A stretch of 64,000 nucleotides of DNA, from the NCBI RefSeq assembly GCF_963678635.1, contig NC_087066.1:15733949-15797948 (forward strand), in the 5' to 3' direction. The position numbers were made by a program, and so were the translations under genes. Under the pieces are notes generated by a model that saw only the letters and a list, made by a program, of their open reading frames with translations, was not told the origin of the DNA and made no database searches. Of the stretch, positions 24,342 to 36,529 are shown in pieces. Source of the DNA: Symsagittifera roscoffensis. Taxonomy: Eukaryota; Xenacoelomorpha; Acoela; Convolutidae. The first letter of the stretch is position 1, and each line of letters starts with the position of its first letter.

Positions 24342-26255
24342 GCATTCATCTCGCTGGTCTAGTAAGCTTTTAGAAAAGATTCTAAAGAAGTAGCTCCACA
24401 CAAAAACTTCATAATGTCCAAAAAGCTGATTGTCTCCAAATGTGAAGGAAGTGAAGTCGTTCGCTTTTTTGATATTTGAAAATTCAATTTCCTTTTCGTT
24501 GATTAAATAGGGAAGGCGATATGATTTAGTGAAGTTTATATCATACCGGCAAGTATTGAATCCAAATAATGGTAGCGTATTGGTGTATCTCTCTAGATTA
24601 TATATTAAATCAATCAATTGATTTTTTGAGTCCTGAGAAGGTAAGTTGATGCATCTGTTTTTTTCTCATCCTGGACACCTTCGCTTTCGCATTCTCTGGC
24701 TTCACTTTTTTTGAAACTCTTTTGGACGCTGAAAATTGTGTGAAGTCGGTTTTTGATATTGTTTTCAATTTCCAGAAATTTGACCGCATCTCGGTTTTAT
24801 TCTTTTCAACCAACACTTCCAACTTTGCAACAAACTCAACAACGAGGGATTTTGTGTTAATCGTTGTCACACAAAATATGGATTGATCAAGCAAACTTGA
24901 TAAATTTGACATTGAAATGGGTTCATGCTTCTCGATCCAGGTTATCGTTTCTGTGGGGTTTAGTTCTTCGGATGGCACGCAAATCGATTCAAAGTCGAAA
25001 ATGGCAATATTTTTGAACAAAGTTTGTTCATTGCTATGCTTGATTTTGAAGCCATCCAGTTTTTCAAATAAAGTTTAACGTAATGTGCAAATATTTTAGA
25101 GATAAAATCATTTGATTGAGTCTTTTTTTGCAACAAAAAAGATGATGATTCAAATGGTCTGCTTTGCCGAATGATATATCGCAAGATGTGCGTCAAAGGC
25201 TTTTAAGAAGTTGTCGATATTAATGACATAAAACTGTGGTTGTAGTATCGTAGCATTTTCACTGTGTTTTCGTATTTACAGATATTTCTCCGAGCTAATT
25301 CTCCCACGAAATTTCCAGCTTCAAACTCGATATCGTGGACAAATTTGTTTTTCTCGACTACATCTTCGACTATCGGTAAATTATCCATCGAACTCCACAA
25401 AACTCTCTCAGACCACATTCGGTATTTTCCAGAAAACCATTAGAGTTTTATTTGATTTTTTTCTTAGAAGTGGTTCGGGAATCACTGAATCTGGACAACC
25501 CATCAAATGTTTTTGAGTAAGGCAGCGAAAAAAGTCACATTAGTGATCAAATTGAATAGCCATTTTGTATTTTGTCTCTCTTGTGTACCAACTTCAATGA
25601 TATCTTGCTTATTGAACTTTTTCTGTATAGTCGTCAAGGTTGATTTAGTACAAAGCAGCATAGATTTATCAAAGAGTGTGTTGTTTTCCTGAGAGTAGAA
25701 ATAAGGATTTTCAATGGTTTCAATAATATGTAACACAAAATCCCAGGCAAAGTGGATTTTCGCTGCGCAACCAAGTTTTTTAAAGACTTGATCCAGTTTT
25801 TCAATAACTGGTTAAGATCTAAATTGGAAAGTTGAAAATTGAAAACCTTGTGGCGTCTGTTTTCCATCTTGGTATCTTTCAAGAAGTGTTGACAGGCATT
25901 CAAATCATCTCATAGCTAAACAATATTCTCCTCGTTTTGCAAGCAACAGAATTACTCGTTTTTTTTTCGCTTTCAACCCGTGATCTTTCTTGCGATGTTG
26001 TTGAAGTGAACAAACGCCTTGAAATTCTTTCTCAACCAATACACACGTTGTTGATTTCGAGCTTGACTTTACGTGCTTCTTGCTCGTATAGAAAATCATT
26101 TCTTGCTGATTGTAAGTAAATTGTGAATATTTAAATTATGGAAAAGAATTAACTCCTCGCACACAACTCTTGCAGTGTCGAGCCGCATTGGCTCTCCTGT
26201 ACTCTTTGTCACAGTCCTGGCTTGTTACTTTCTCATTCCTGTAAAGTGACGGCAT
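24342..26255 (-). pseudogene. DNA polymerase exonuclease module, copy 4, with N-terminal zinc-finger region
   Basis: The exonuclease part (24.34-25.44 kb) matches copies 2-3 and shares the ~109-bp deletion. Unlike them it continues upstream into the N-terminal region, with EKEFQGVCSLQQHRKKDHG near 26.0 kb (C2H2-like) and an ATG at 26255 that directly follows a TTTTTTCAG acceptor-like sequence. The zinc-finger frame is broken by a stop. This copy ends a block that is duplicated as copy 5. Confidence 0.8.
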
Positions 26256-27745
26256 CTGAAAAAACTTGGGAGAATTTGCAGGTACCTAATTTGAAGAAAA
26301 GTACACGCACGGTAGCTACAAAAATGGGAGATTTAAAATTGCCCAAAAAAACTAAAAGATTAAAATAACTTAATTTGAATTGTTTAGAACAATTGAAAAC
26401 AATTTCAAGTAGTTATACAAAGTATAGAGCGATCGCTTTCAACATAAAAAAAAATCAGAAAGAAAGGCTTTTGCTGTTGCTTAGGGAAAATAAACCAACC
26501 AATCAGAATCGGGTATTCTTTTAAGTAACACTGTTTGCTCAAAGTCAGCCAATCAGAGTCCAGCATTTTCTAAAACCGATTTCTTTATTATTTTTAAAAC
26601 AAAATTTGTATTTGAAAAATTTCTTCCAAAAAATATGTGAATTTCCTCGAAGTACTGACAAAAAAAATTCACAATTGATTTTCTTATTGATGAAAAAGAT
26701 GTTGACTCTTATTTTTTTCATAAGTTTTTGGACGTTTAAATGAAACAAAATAGAGTTATCCGACTATATTAGGTCTTTTTAGAGAAAATTACTCAATCAT
26801 AAAGTTTACTTTTGAACCAAGTATTGAGTATCCATGCTTTAATCCAAGCTCCTGACAAGGAAATTTTTTATATTCTCGAATATTTGACCAAAGTTTCGTA
26901 TGATAAAAAGGTCAGAGACTCTTTTTATTTCCGACTTGATTCCTAAAATTGTCAAAAATCCCCAGCAAAAGTCTTTGTTCTTTCATTTTTTTTAAAATTT
27001 TCAAAGTTCAAAAACTTGCCTTATGAGGTTTGGAATAAGATTTCTAGAGGTTTTCTTTGAAAAATTCATAAACGTTGACCTATCCTCTCAAACATACATC
27101 AAAATCAAAGAACTTGTCCATCAACTCAAAAATCAGCAATTTATCATTGATTATATTCAAAAAATTGAATCAACCTGATGAGAAAGCTTGCCGAGTTGCT
27201 TTTTGCTGTTTATTTTTAATGAGTTACTTATATCGATGATAGTTTTTTTTTACAGCAAATAACCTGTGGCCATTTATTTTTGCATTTTCTTTTGTTTAAA
27301 CTTTTAATTAATTGTGAGATTCAAGTCCTTAAAAGGTAAGTTTTTCTCTGATTGGTTACAACAACCAGAACAAAAATGAACATTTTTTTCTGATTTGAAT
27401 CGTAGTTGCGAGAAAAATTCTTAAAATGAAACTTTATTTCGGATTGGGCATGAGTTTTATATAAATTTTTCAAAAAAGGAAGCTGAAATATGACTGGACA
27501 CGACTACAGACTAAACAAGAAAGTTCATTTCTGATTGACAAAATCCACAAATTTGAGTTGAAGGTACCCCTCACTCTGAACTAAGAATCTTTTTATTTTC
27601 AGCTCTAAATTAGTCATTTTTGTATTCTTTATTCTGTATCTTTTACTCAACTTATTATCAAAATGATCTTCTCGTGAGCAAAGTAGCAATATCATGTGCT
27701 AGGCAGAATTTTTGCCTGATTTAGTACAAATCCAAGAGCGAGATC
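26256..27745. repeat. Duplicated non-coding block upstream of polymerase copy 4
   Basis: Matches 29768-31256 almost base for base, including CCAACCAATCAGAATCGGG, GTCAGCCAATCAGAGTCC, the GAACTTGTCCATCAACTC stretch and the closing AATCCAAGAGCGAGA. The two CCAATCAGA motifs lie about 250-300 bp upstream of the polymerase ATG and could be CCAAT-type promoter elements. A 92-codon open frame at 30411-30689 is frame-broken in this copy, which argues against a gene. Confidence 0.8.
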
Positions 27746-29767
27746 ACAGGCATTCGTCTCGCTGGTCTAGTAAGCTTTTAGAAAAGATTCTAAAGAAGTA
27801 GCTCCACACAAAAACTTCATAATGTCCAAAAAGCTGATTGTCTCCAAATGTGAAGGAAGTGAAGTCGTTCGCTTTTTTGATATTTGAAAATTCAATTTCC
27901 TTTTCGTTGATTAAATAGGGAAGGCGATATGATTTAGTGAAGATTATATCTTACCGGCAAGTATTGAATCCAAATACTGGTAGCGTATTGGTGTATCTCT
28001 CTAGATTATATATTAAATCGATCAATTGATTTTTTGAGTCCTGAGAAGGTAAGTTGATGCATCTGTTTTTTTCTCATCCTGGACACCTTCGCTTTCGCAT
28101 TCTCTGGCTTCACTTTTTTTGAAACTCTTTTGGACGATGAAAATTGTGTGAAGTCGGTTTTTGATATTGTTTTCAATTTCCAGAAATTTGACCGCATCTC
28201 GGTTTTATTCTTTTCAACCAACAATTCCAACTTTGCAACAAACTCAACGAGGGATTTTGTGTGAATCGTTGTCACACAAAAATATGGATTGATCAAGCAA
28301 ATTTGATAAATTTGACATTGAAATGGGTTCATGCTTCTCGATCCAGGTTATTGTTTCTGTGGGTTTTAGTTCTTCGGATGGCACGCAAATCGATTCAAAG
28401 TCGAAAATGGCAATATTTTTGAAAAACGTTTGTTCATTGCTATGCTTGATTTTGAAGCCATCCAGTTTTTCAAATAACGTTTAACGTAATGTGCAAACAT
28501 TTTAGGGATAAAATCATTTGATTGAGTCTTTTTTTGCAACAAAAAAGATGATGATTCAAATGGTTTGCTTTGCCGAATGATATATCGCAAGATGGGCGTC
28601 AAAGGCTTTTGAGGAAGTTGTAGATATTAATGACATAAAACTGTGGTTGTAGTATCGTAGCATTTTCACTGTGTTTTCGTAATTACAGATATTTCTCCGA
28701 GCTAATTCTCCCACGAAATTTCCAGCTTCAAACTCGATATCGTAGACAAATTTGTTTTTCTCGACTACATCTTCGACTATCGGTAAATTATCCATCGAAC
28801 TCCACAAAGCTCTCTCAGACCACATTCGGTATTTTCCAGAAAACCATTAGAGATCTTGGAGGTGGACGTTTCAAGAATTGTTTTTACATTCAATTGAACT
28901 GCAAGTTTTCGAAACAAACACAGGTTATCATTGTAAGGCTGACGTTTTTGGTCCAAAATCAAACAGTTTTACTTGATTTTTTTCTTAGAAGTGGTTCGGG
29001 AATCACTGAATCTGGACAACCCATCAAATTTTTTTGAGTAAGGCAGCGAAAAAAGTCACATTAGTGATCAACTTGAATCGCCATTTTGTATTTTGTCTCT
29101 CTTGTGTACAAACTTCATTGATATCTTGATTATTGAAATTTTTCTGTATGTTCGTCAAGACTGATTTAGTACAAAGCAGCATAGATTTATCAAAGAGTGT
29201 GTTGTTTTCCTGAGAGTAGAAATAAGGATTTTCAATGGTTTCTATAATACGTAACACAAATTCCGAGACAATATGGATTTTCGCTGCGCAACCAAGTTTT
29301 TTAAAGACTTGATCCAGTTTTTCAATAACTAGTTTAGATCTAAATTCGAAAATTGAAAACCTTGTGGCGTCTGTTTTCCATCTTGGTATCTTTCAAGAAG
29401 TGTTGACAGGCATTCAAATCATCTCATAGCTAAACAATATTCTCCTCGTTTTCCAAGCAACAGAATCACTCGTTTTTCTCGCTTTCAACCCGTGATCTTT
29501 CTTGCGATGTTGTTGAAGTGAACAAACGCCTTGAAATTCTTTCTCAATCGATACACACGTTGTTGATTTCGAGCTTGACTTTACGTGCTTCTTGCTCGTA
29601 TAGAAAATTATTTCTTGCTGATTGTAAGTAAATTGTGAATATTTTAATTTGTGAAAAGAATTAACTCCTCGCACACAACTCTTGCAGTGTCGAGCCGCAT
29701 TGGCTCTCCTGTACTCTTTGTCACAGTCCTGGCTTGTTACTTTCTCATTCCTGTAAAGTGACGGCAT
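27746..29767 (-). pseudogene. DNA polymerase exonuclease module, copy 5, with complete N-terminus
   Basis: Carries the best N-terminus in the array: ATG at 29765-29767 immediately after a TTTTTTCAG acceptor-like site, an open stretch of 117 codons (29414-29767) with two cysteine/histidine clusters (CDKEYRRANAARHCKSC and a C2H2-like EKEFQGVCSLQQHRKKDHG), then the exonuclease part down to FGFNTCRYDIN near 27.95 kb. It keeps the ~109-bp segment lost from copies 2-4. The exonuclease frame is broken in several places and no palm follows. Confidence 0.8.
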
Positions 29768-31256
29768 CTGAAAAAACTTGGGAGAAATTGCAGGTACCTA
29801 AATTGAAGAAAAGTACACGCACGGTAGCTACAAAAATGGGAGATTTAAAATTGCCCAAAAAAACTAAAAGATTAAAATAAATTAATTTGAATTGTTTAGA
29901 ACAATTGAAAACAATTTCAAGTAGTTATACAAAGTATAGAGTGATCGCGTTCAACATAAAAAAAATCAGAAAAGAAAGGCTTTTGCTGTTGCTTAGGGAA
30001 AATAAACCAACCAATCAGAATCGGGTATTCTTTTAAGTAACACTGTTCGCTCAAAGTCAGCCAATCAGAGTCCAGCATTTTCTAAAACTGATTTCTTTAT
30101 TATTTTTTAAAAAAAATTGTATTTGAGAAATTTCTACCAAAAAATATGTGAATTTCCTCGAAGTACTGACAAAAAAAATTCACAATTGATTTTCTTATTG
30201 ATGAAAAAGATGTTGACTCTCATTTTTTTCATAAGTTTTTGGACGTTTAAATGAAACAAAATAGAGTTATCCGACTATATTAGGTCTTTTTAGAGAAAAT
30301 TACTCAATCATAAAGTTTACTTTTGAACCAAGTATTGAGTATCCATGCTTTAATCCAAGCTCCTGACAAGGAAACTTTTTATATTCTCGAATATTTGACC
30401 AAAGTTTCGAATGATAAAAACGTCAGAGACTCTTTTTATTTCCGACTTGATTCCTAAAATTGTCAAAAATCCCCAGCAAAAGTCTTTGTTCTTTTATTTT
30501 TTTTTAAATTTTCAAAGTTCAAAAACTTGCCTTATGAGGTTTGGAATAAGATTTCCAGAGGTTTTCTTTGAAAAACTCATTAACGTTGACCTATCCTCTC
30601 AAACATACATCAAAATCAAAGAACTTGTCCATCAACTCAAAAATCAGCAATTTATCATTGATTATAATAAAAAAATTGAATCAACCTGATGAGAAAACTT
30701 GCAGAGTTGCTTTTTATTGTTTATTTTTTATGAGTTACTGATATCAATGATAGTTCTTTTTTTTACAGCAAATAACCTGTGGCCATTTATTTTTGCATTT
30801 TCTTTTGTTTAAACTTTTAATTAATTGTGAAATTCAAGTCCTTAAAAGGTAAGTTTTTCTCTGATTGGTTACAACAACCAGAACAAAAATGAACTTTTTT
30901 TTCTGATTTGAATCGTAGTTGCGAGAAAAATTCTTAAAATGAAACTTTATTTCGGATTGGACATGAGTTTTATATAAATTTTCAAAAAAGGAAGCTGAAA
31001 TATGACTGGACACGACTACAGACTAAACAAGAAAGTTCACTTCTGGTTGACAAAATCCACAAATTTGAGTTGAAGGTACCCCTCACTCTGAACTAAGAAT
31101 CTTTTTATTTTCAGCTCTAAATTAGTCATTTTGTTTTCTTTATTCTGTATCTTTTACTCAAATTATTATCAAAATGATCTTCTCGTGAGCAAAGTAGCAA
31201 TATTATGTGCTAGGCAGAATTTTTGCCTGATTTAGTACAAATCCAAGAGCGAGAAA
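29768..31256. repeat. Duplicated non-coding block upstream of polymerase copy 5
   Basis: Second copy of 26256-27745. Its last ~230 bp (from the ACTAAACAAGAAAGTTCA phrase onward) appears a third time at 32371-32640. Confidence 0.8.
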
Positions 31257-31379
31257 CAGTCTCTGGAAAAGTTTTGGCACGAATGACATCCAAATCCAAG
31301 TTTGGCACAAGGTGGAAGTGATGCGAAGAGATTTCAACGAACATTATCTGATGTAAGTACCCATCACAGAGAACCAACT

Positions 31380-31649
31380 TGGATCAAAAGAAATGATTGA
31401 GGAAGTGTCTGAGCATGTGGGAATGAACTACACCGAGAATCCTGGCTCTAGATATGTGGCTCAATTAGTTAACGACTCTTTCCTTGGGAGGAAGCAGGAT
31501 CAGCAGAAAACCCCATCGCAATAGACAAAGATGAGGGCTTCTCTGGAACAATGACGCCTCCAGTACCACCAGCATTTGAGTCTCGACCAACTCTTCCTTC
31601 TATGGAGAACCTGCAGAACTCTTCTGCTGCTCGACAGCTCTTTGAATAA
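31380..31649 (+). pseudogene. Acidic coding remnant ending in a conserved terminal exon, copy 1
   Basis: From 31482 the plus strand reads WEEAGSAENPIAIDKDEGF to a stop at 31647-31649, ending SSAARQLFE. The same C-terminus recurs at 32930-33094 with conserved amino acids despite base changes, which suggests past selection as protein. Just upstream, another frame reads SKEMIEEVSEHVGMNYTENP (from about 31387), so an indel probably separates two parts of one ORF. No family recognised. The position inside the Polinton suggests an element-encoded protein. Confidence 0.45.
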
Positions 31650-31889
31650 TAATTTTTGTAAAAATTGTTGCTGGTCATTTATGTTATCTTTTGTAATGAA
31701 TATCTTGTTTTTGATTTATTTTTAGCTATGCGAATAGATGAATAGTTCAGGTTAAAACATACCAATTGACTGGAGACAGTTAGATCAAAGAGTAAATTCC
31801 CGATACAACATTTGCACAATTATTAAGGAACCTGATAATTTTTAGCGCACTTCTTAGAGAAAGCACTAGAAAAAATCACATAAATAAAA

Positions 31890-32180
31890 ATACTTGATCA
31901 TTTTTTCGTCTTGTCAAAAAATGAAACCTTTTTAGCGTTTTGTTGAAAAAATTGAATTAATTATTGCATCTTAAAGAAAAATTAAATCTTTTTTAAAATA
32001 TTAAATCAAAAAATGAAACACTTTAAACATTTTGTCAAAAAAATGAATCATTTTTCGCAATTTGTTTAAAAAAATTGAAAAATTTTCGGACCTTGTTGAA
32101 AAAATTAAAATGTTTTTGCAGCTTGTTGAATATCAGAATAAAATATTACATCTTTTTTACAAACTTGACGAGATTTTTGC
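31890..32180 (+). repeat. Degenerate TTTTGCAxxTTGTTGAAAAAATT repeats
   Basis: Runs of CATCTTGTC/ATTTGTT followed by AAAAAATTGAA at about 45-50 bp intervals. The same array occurs at 33340-33600 as part of a ~1.45-kb duplication that also includes the terminal exon. Confidence 0.65.
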
Positions 32181-32370
32181 TTTTTCCTAAAACAACTGAC
32201 GATTTACTTATCTGATAATTTTGTAAGCATTTGAGAGAAAACAGATCAACTATCAAATGTTTATAAATTTTCCATTGAAAAAATGACATGGTAATTATCT
32301 ATAAATCCAGAATTTTTAATGAAACAGTCAAAAATTTTTAACAAAATAAGTTTAGCAGAAAACTTTATAA

Positions 32371-32640
32371 CTAAACAAGAAAATTCATTTCTGATTGACA
32401 AAATCCGCAAATTTGAGTTGAAGGTACCCCTCACTCTGAACTAAGAATCTTTTTATTTTCAGCTCTTAATTAGTCATTTTTGTTTTCTTTATTCTGTATT
32501 TTTTACTCAGCTTATTATCAAAATGATCTTCTCGAGAGCAAAGTAGCAATATTATGTGCTAGGCAGAATTTTTGCCTGATTTAGTACAAATCCAAAAGCG
32601 AGAAACAGTCTCTGGAAAATTTTTGCACGAATGACATCCA
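32371..32640 (+). repeat. Third copy of the 31.02-31.29 kb segment
   Basis: ACTAAACAAGAAAATTCATT through GGTACCCCTCACTCTGAAC, TTTTATTTTCAGCTCT and GAAACAGTCTCTGGAAAA matches 27511-27745 and 31021-31290. Near 32640 the phrase CGAATGACATCCAA is duplicated. Confidence 0.75.
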
Positions 32641-32925
32641 AATCTTCTCGAATGACATCCAAGTTTACTTTTGGTACTTTTCGCATCTTGTCCTTAAAAG
32701 ATAATTTTTTCTGATTGGATACGACAAACAAAACAAAATGAGCAATTTTTTTGATTGGAACCGACATTGTGTAAAAAATTCCTAAAATGGAATTTTATTT
32801 CGGATTGGACATGACTTTTATAAAAATTTCCATAAAAGGAGTAAATTCAATTCTGACTGGTAAAACCCACAAGTTTCAGTTGAAGTTTTCCCCTCACTCT
32901 TAACTAAAATTCATTGTAATTTCAG

Positions 32926-33094
32926 CTCCTCTTGGGAGGAAGCAGGATCAGCCGAAAACCCCATCTCAACAGACGAAGATGAGGGGTCCTTTCAAACAAT
33001 GACGCCTCCAGCACCACGAGCGATGGAATTTCGACCAACTTTGCATTCTTTAGAGAACCTCCAGAGCTCTGCTGCTCGACAGCTCTTTGGTTAA
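32926..33094 (+). pseudogene. Conserved acidic terminal exon, copy 2
   Basis: Follows an ATTTCAG acceptor (32919-32925). The frame from 32930 reads SWEEAGSAENPISTDEDEG to a stop at 33092-33094, ending SSAARQLFG. About 70% of residues match the 31482-31649 copy. The clean acceptor suggests a true last exon of an unrecognised spliced gene, duplicated with ~1.45 kb of sequence. Confidence 0.45.
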
Positions 33095-33339
33095 AACTTT
33101 TGTAAATAATTGTTGCTTGTCATTTATTTCATCTTTAGTAATTAATATCTGGTTTTAATCTACTTTTAACTATGAGATTAGATGAGTAGTTCAGGGTAAA
33201 ACAAAGCAATTAAATGAAAACAGTTAGAACACAAATTAAATTAGCGACACAACGTTTGCACGTGCATTAAGAAACTTGATGATTTTCAGCACACATGTTA
33301 GGGAAAACAACAAAAAAAAATGTCACAAAAATACACATA

Positions 33340-33600
33340 TTTGATCATTTTTGTGTCTTGTCGAAAAAAAAACAGAAACCTTTTTCACTTTTGTTGAAAA
33401 ACTCGAAACACTTTTCGCATCTTGTCAGAAAAATAACTATTTTATGCATCTTGTTTAAAAAGTTGAAACACTTTTAGCACTATGTCAAAACAAATGAATC
33501 ATTTTTTGCAATTTGTTGAAAAAATTGAAAAGTTTTTCGTACCTTGTTAAAAAAATTAATAAGTTTTTTGCAGCTTTATGAAAATTAGAACAAAATATTT
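33340..33600 (+). repeat. Second copy of the degenerate ~45-50-bp repeats
   Basis: Matches 31890-32180 in order and phrasing (CATCTTGTC, ATTTGTTGAAAAAATTGAAA, TACCTTGTTAAAAAAATT). Everything to about 34680 is otherwise AT-rich without recognisable coding sequence. Confidence 0.65.
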
Positions 33601-34686
33601 TTTTTATCAACTGGAAGAGGTTTTTGCATTTTCCTTAAATAATTGTGACGATTTTTTTTCTCTGATACTTTTGGTAACTTTGAAGACATATTAGAGAAAA
33701 TAGATAAATTACCAAATGTTTAATGAATTTTCCTAGAAAAGTTGACACGATAAATATTCACAAATCCATAGCCATTATTAAAATAGTCAATCGTTTGCGT
33801 AACAGTCTTTTCTTGGCTATACTTCGCATTTTTTCTGTTCCTTCCCATTGAAAATTGTGACGAACAGCGTGGTTATATAGGATGAAAACCAGTTGATGAA
33901 ATAACTTTCGAATAAAATCTTATTCGTACAGAGGGTAAAGGCAATCGATACTTTGGTATGTGAAATGAAATTCACCCAATCTTTGTAAAATTTGACCAAA
34001 AAAGAAACCAAACAGAAGTACGTGGAACTTACAATTATCCAAAGAACAGTAGGAATTGTGGGTAGTGATACAATAATCTTGGGTTACAATAAACTTTTAG
34101 TAAAAGTCACTGGAAACAGAAATAAATACCGAATTGTTACAATAATCTGGACAAAAGCTGGTAAGAGCTTGAAACATTGAAGTAGCTATCTGTAACAAAA
34201 AATTTTTCTTACAATTGTGCAATTATATAGGAGCCATAACGCCAACAGTTTCCATATTTTGGAATTTTACACAAAATCTCCATTTTTAGTTTTATTTCCT
34301 TTAATGGTTAATTTAATGACTCATACTGCTTATTTCCATATTCAGTTAATCTCAAACTACTTTCTCCCATTTTTCCTCATCTGATTAATTTTCTCTTCTA
34401 TTTAAAATGTGCTAAAAACACTAGTTCCAATTATATTAAATTTTCAAAAAAATCAAACGAGAATTGGGTGATTTTATTGGTCCCGAAAAATTTTAAAAGG
34501 GGAAAAATTACTTTGAGCCCGGCTTTCAACTATTCAAAAAAATTGAGTTGCGGCAACTCGAAAAAAGACAGCAAGTCTATCTTGGGAAAAACAGAAGGAG
34601 AAGCAACCTCCGCAACTAGAAAAACTTTTATTCACGATGCTGAAAACATTTGACTTGTTCTATATTTGAAATCACTTCAGAGAAAG

Positions 34687-34942
34687 CTTCAACTCTGGAT
34701 CAGGTGCTTGCCCACTTCAACATAGTGTATGACATAGCAACTTACAATAGAAGACAAATTTGTGTCAAGATCAAGAAGTATAGTGTTCTCAAGACTCCTG
34801 AAACTCAGATTTGACTCTTGACTGCAAAAAAGAAGGAAGCAATTAAACAAGCTGCCTGTGTCAACTATACTTTGAACAAATTCAAACAACTGTCCAAAGT
34901 TTTGGGAGACTTTATGTTTGTTGAGAACTGTTATGTAGAATA
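34687..34942 (+). pseudogene. Coding-like remnant, unknown product
   Basis: One plus-strand frame reads ASTLDQVLAHFNIVYDIATY..., then after a single in-frame TGA continues TAKKKEAIKQAACVNYTLNK...FVENCYVE to a stop. The base composition is more coding-like than its surroundings. No family recognised; probably another Polinton gene fragment or an unrelated insertion. Confidence 0.35.
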
Positions 34943-35340
34943 ATTTGTGTTAATTGTGTTTTTTGTCTTGTAATTCAACTATTTATCCTCAAAATCATTT
35001 TTCATTTAGTATTGGTGTTGAACAGTATGAGTTGAAATATTGGTTTTTCAAGAAATTTACTCTTAAAACTTCACAATAAATTGGGACTTTTTCATATTGT
35101 TCTAGAAGAAAAGTCCCAAAAAATGAAAACTGTAATGTACAATAAAATGTGTTATTTGTTTGTCTTGTAATTTAAAGATTTATTCTCTAATATCACTTTA
35201 AAATCAGTATTCGTTTTTAACAGTATGAGTTGAAATACCGGTTTCTCAAGAAATTTTATATTTCTAATTGTGAATAATACTCAATAAATTGTGAGTTTTT
35301 TAAATTATTCTACAAGAAAAGTCCCAAAAAATTTCACTTA
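34940..35340 (+). repeat. Two tandem copies of a ~195-bp AT-rich unit
   Basis: GTTTTTTGTCTTGTAATT..., AACAGTATGAGTTGAAATA...TTTCAAGAAATTT and GAAAAGTCCCAAAAAAT occur in the same order from about 34950 and again from about 35147. Confidence 0.7.
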
Positions 35341-35739
35341 ATTTATAGTATCACACAATTTACGAAAAAAACAAAATTTGAACGTAGACTCACAATTATC
35401 CCAATTTGAGTTGACTCTGCATAATGGAAAAAAAATTACAAAGGACACTGATCCGACACCAAAAAAAATTAGATATTATAGAATGTCGTAGAAATAAAAT
35501 CAATGGAAAATAATCAATCTATACAACTACAAAGGGAAGAAATTGATAAATTGCTCGATATACTTTTCTCGTTACTACGTTATGTAGAAACATTCAAAAA
35601 AATTTGTATTGTAACCAAGTATTATTGATATAGTTGTAGCCATAAATGACAAAGTTCGAAAATGTCTAGGTGTACAAAAGTTTGAATATTGCGGAATTTA
35701 TGTATCAAAGGATAAGATAGCACAAAAAAAGCCATTCAT

Positions 35740-36184
35740 TTACCTGAGGATCAATAAGTGTTTATCATTCAAAGTGCTGATTTGAGTCATAATTTTGGGT
35801 ATGACAAAGAACAAAATCAGACAGGAGTTATAAGGAGTGGAAAAGGACCACGTTATCCTCAGTATTCTTCCGACTTTACAAGAATTGTTTCCCTGATGAT
35901 ATATCGTAATATTATGGAAAATAACATAGTTGTGCTAAAAAAAAACATTTTTTGCGTTGTTTTTGCTTCATTTCCACAGTAAAAAAAGCATATAAAATAT
36001 CTACAGGACATTCAATCAATTAGCAGTCCTTTACGAATCTACAATTTGAAAAATTATAAACAAAGCCTTTCCATAGCATAAAAATAGAACTAAGAGATCC
36101 TACAGGCGAAAAAATTCATTTTGTATCCGTAGGAGTTACACGATTTGTTCTCTTGTTCAGCAAGATTTCGGATAATCATTTTTG
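35740..36184 (+). pseudogene. Polinton structural protein remnant (upstream part)
   Basis: Two stretches fit the small structural proteins found next to Polinton capsid genes: IIQSADLSHNFGYDKEQNQTG at about 35760 and IELRDPTGEKIHFVSVG...TRFVLLF at about 36085-36184. Frameshifts and a short low-complexity insertion separate them. Assignment is by resemblance to proteins co-occurring with these elements; the exact role (minor capsid or scaffold) is unknown. Confidence 0.55.
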
Positions 36185-36204
36185 ATTTACACTTCATCCG
36201 AAAA

Positions 36205-36480
36205 GGTTGCTCAAAGTGCACCTAAGTTTCCTATTTTCGTGGACATGAAAGACAGCGTGGAAGAGGTGCTGGTGCTCTTGCACAATATCATAGAAAAACT
36301 GGAACCCCCTTTATTTTTAAAAATATAGCTCCAGCTGCAAAAAACAATTGGAGCGGATTTATTTGAAATTGCAGCACCAGAGATTGGAAAAGTCATTAGT
36401 CAACAAAAAAAAACTCAAAACAATTGCAAAAGATGTTGGAAAAAAAACAGTTCGAACACAGTTGGGGGTGGAAACAAGAA
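36205..36480 (+). pseudogene. Polinton minor-capsid-like remnant (Gly/Arg-rich, hydrophobic)
   Basis: The plus strand reads RGHERQRGRGAGALAQYHRK and FIFKNIAPAAKN, then in another frame GADLFEIAAPEIGKVIS followed by a lysine-rich tail. The pattern of a basic/glycine start, a hydrophobic alanine-rich middle and lysines is typical of small membrane-interacting minor capsid proteins of these elements. At least one frameshift lies near 36345. Confidence 0.5.
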
Positions 36481-36529
36481 ATTCGAGCGTAGAACTAGTA
36501 GAACCATTTCTTGAAAAAGTATATTGAAA

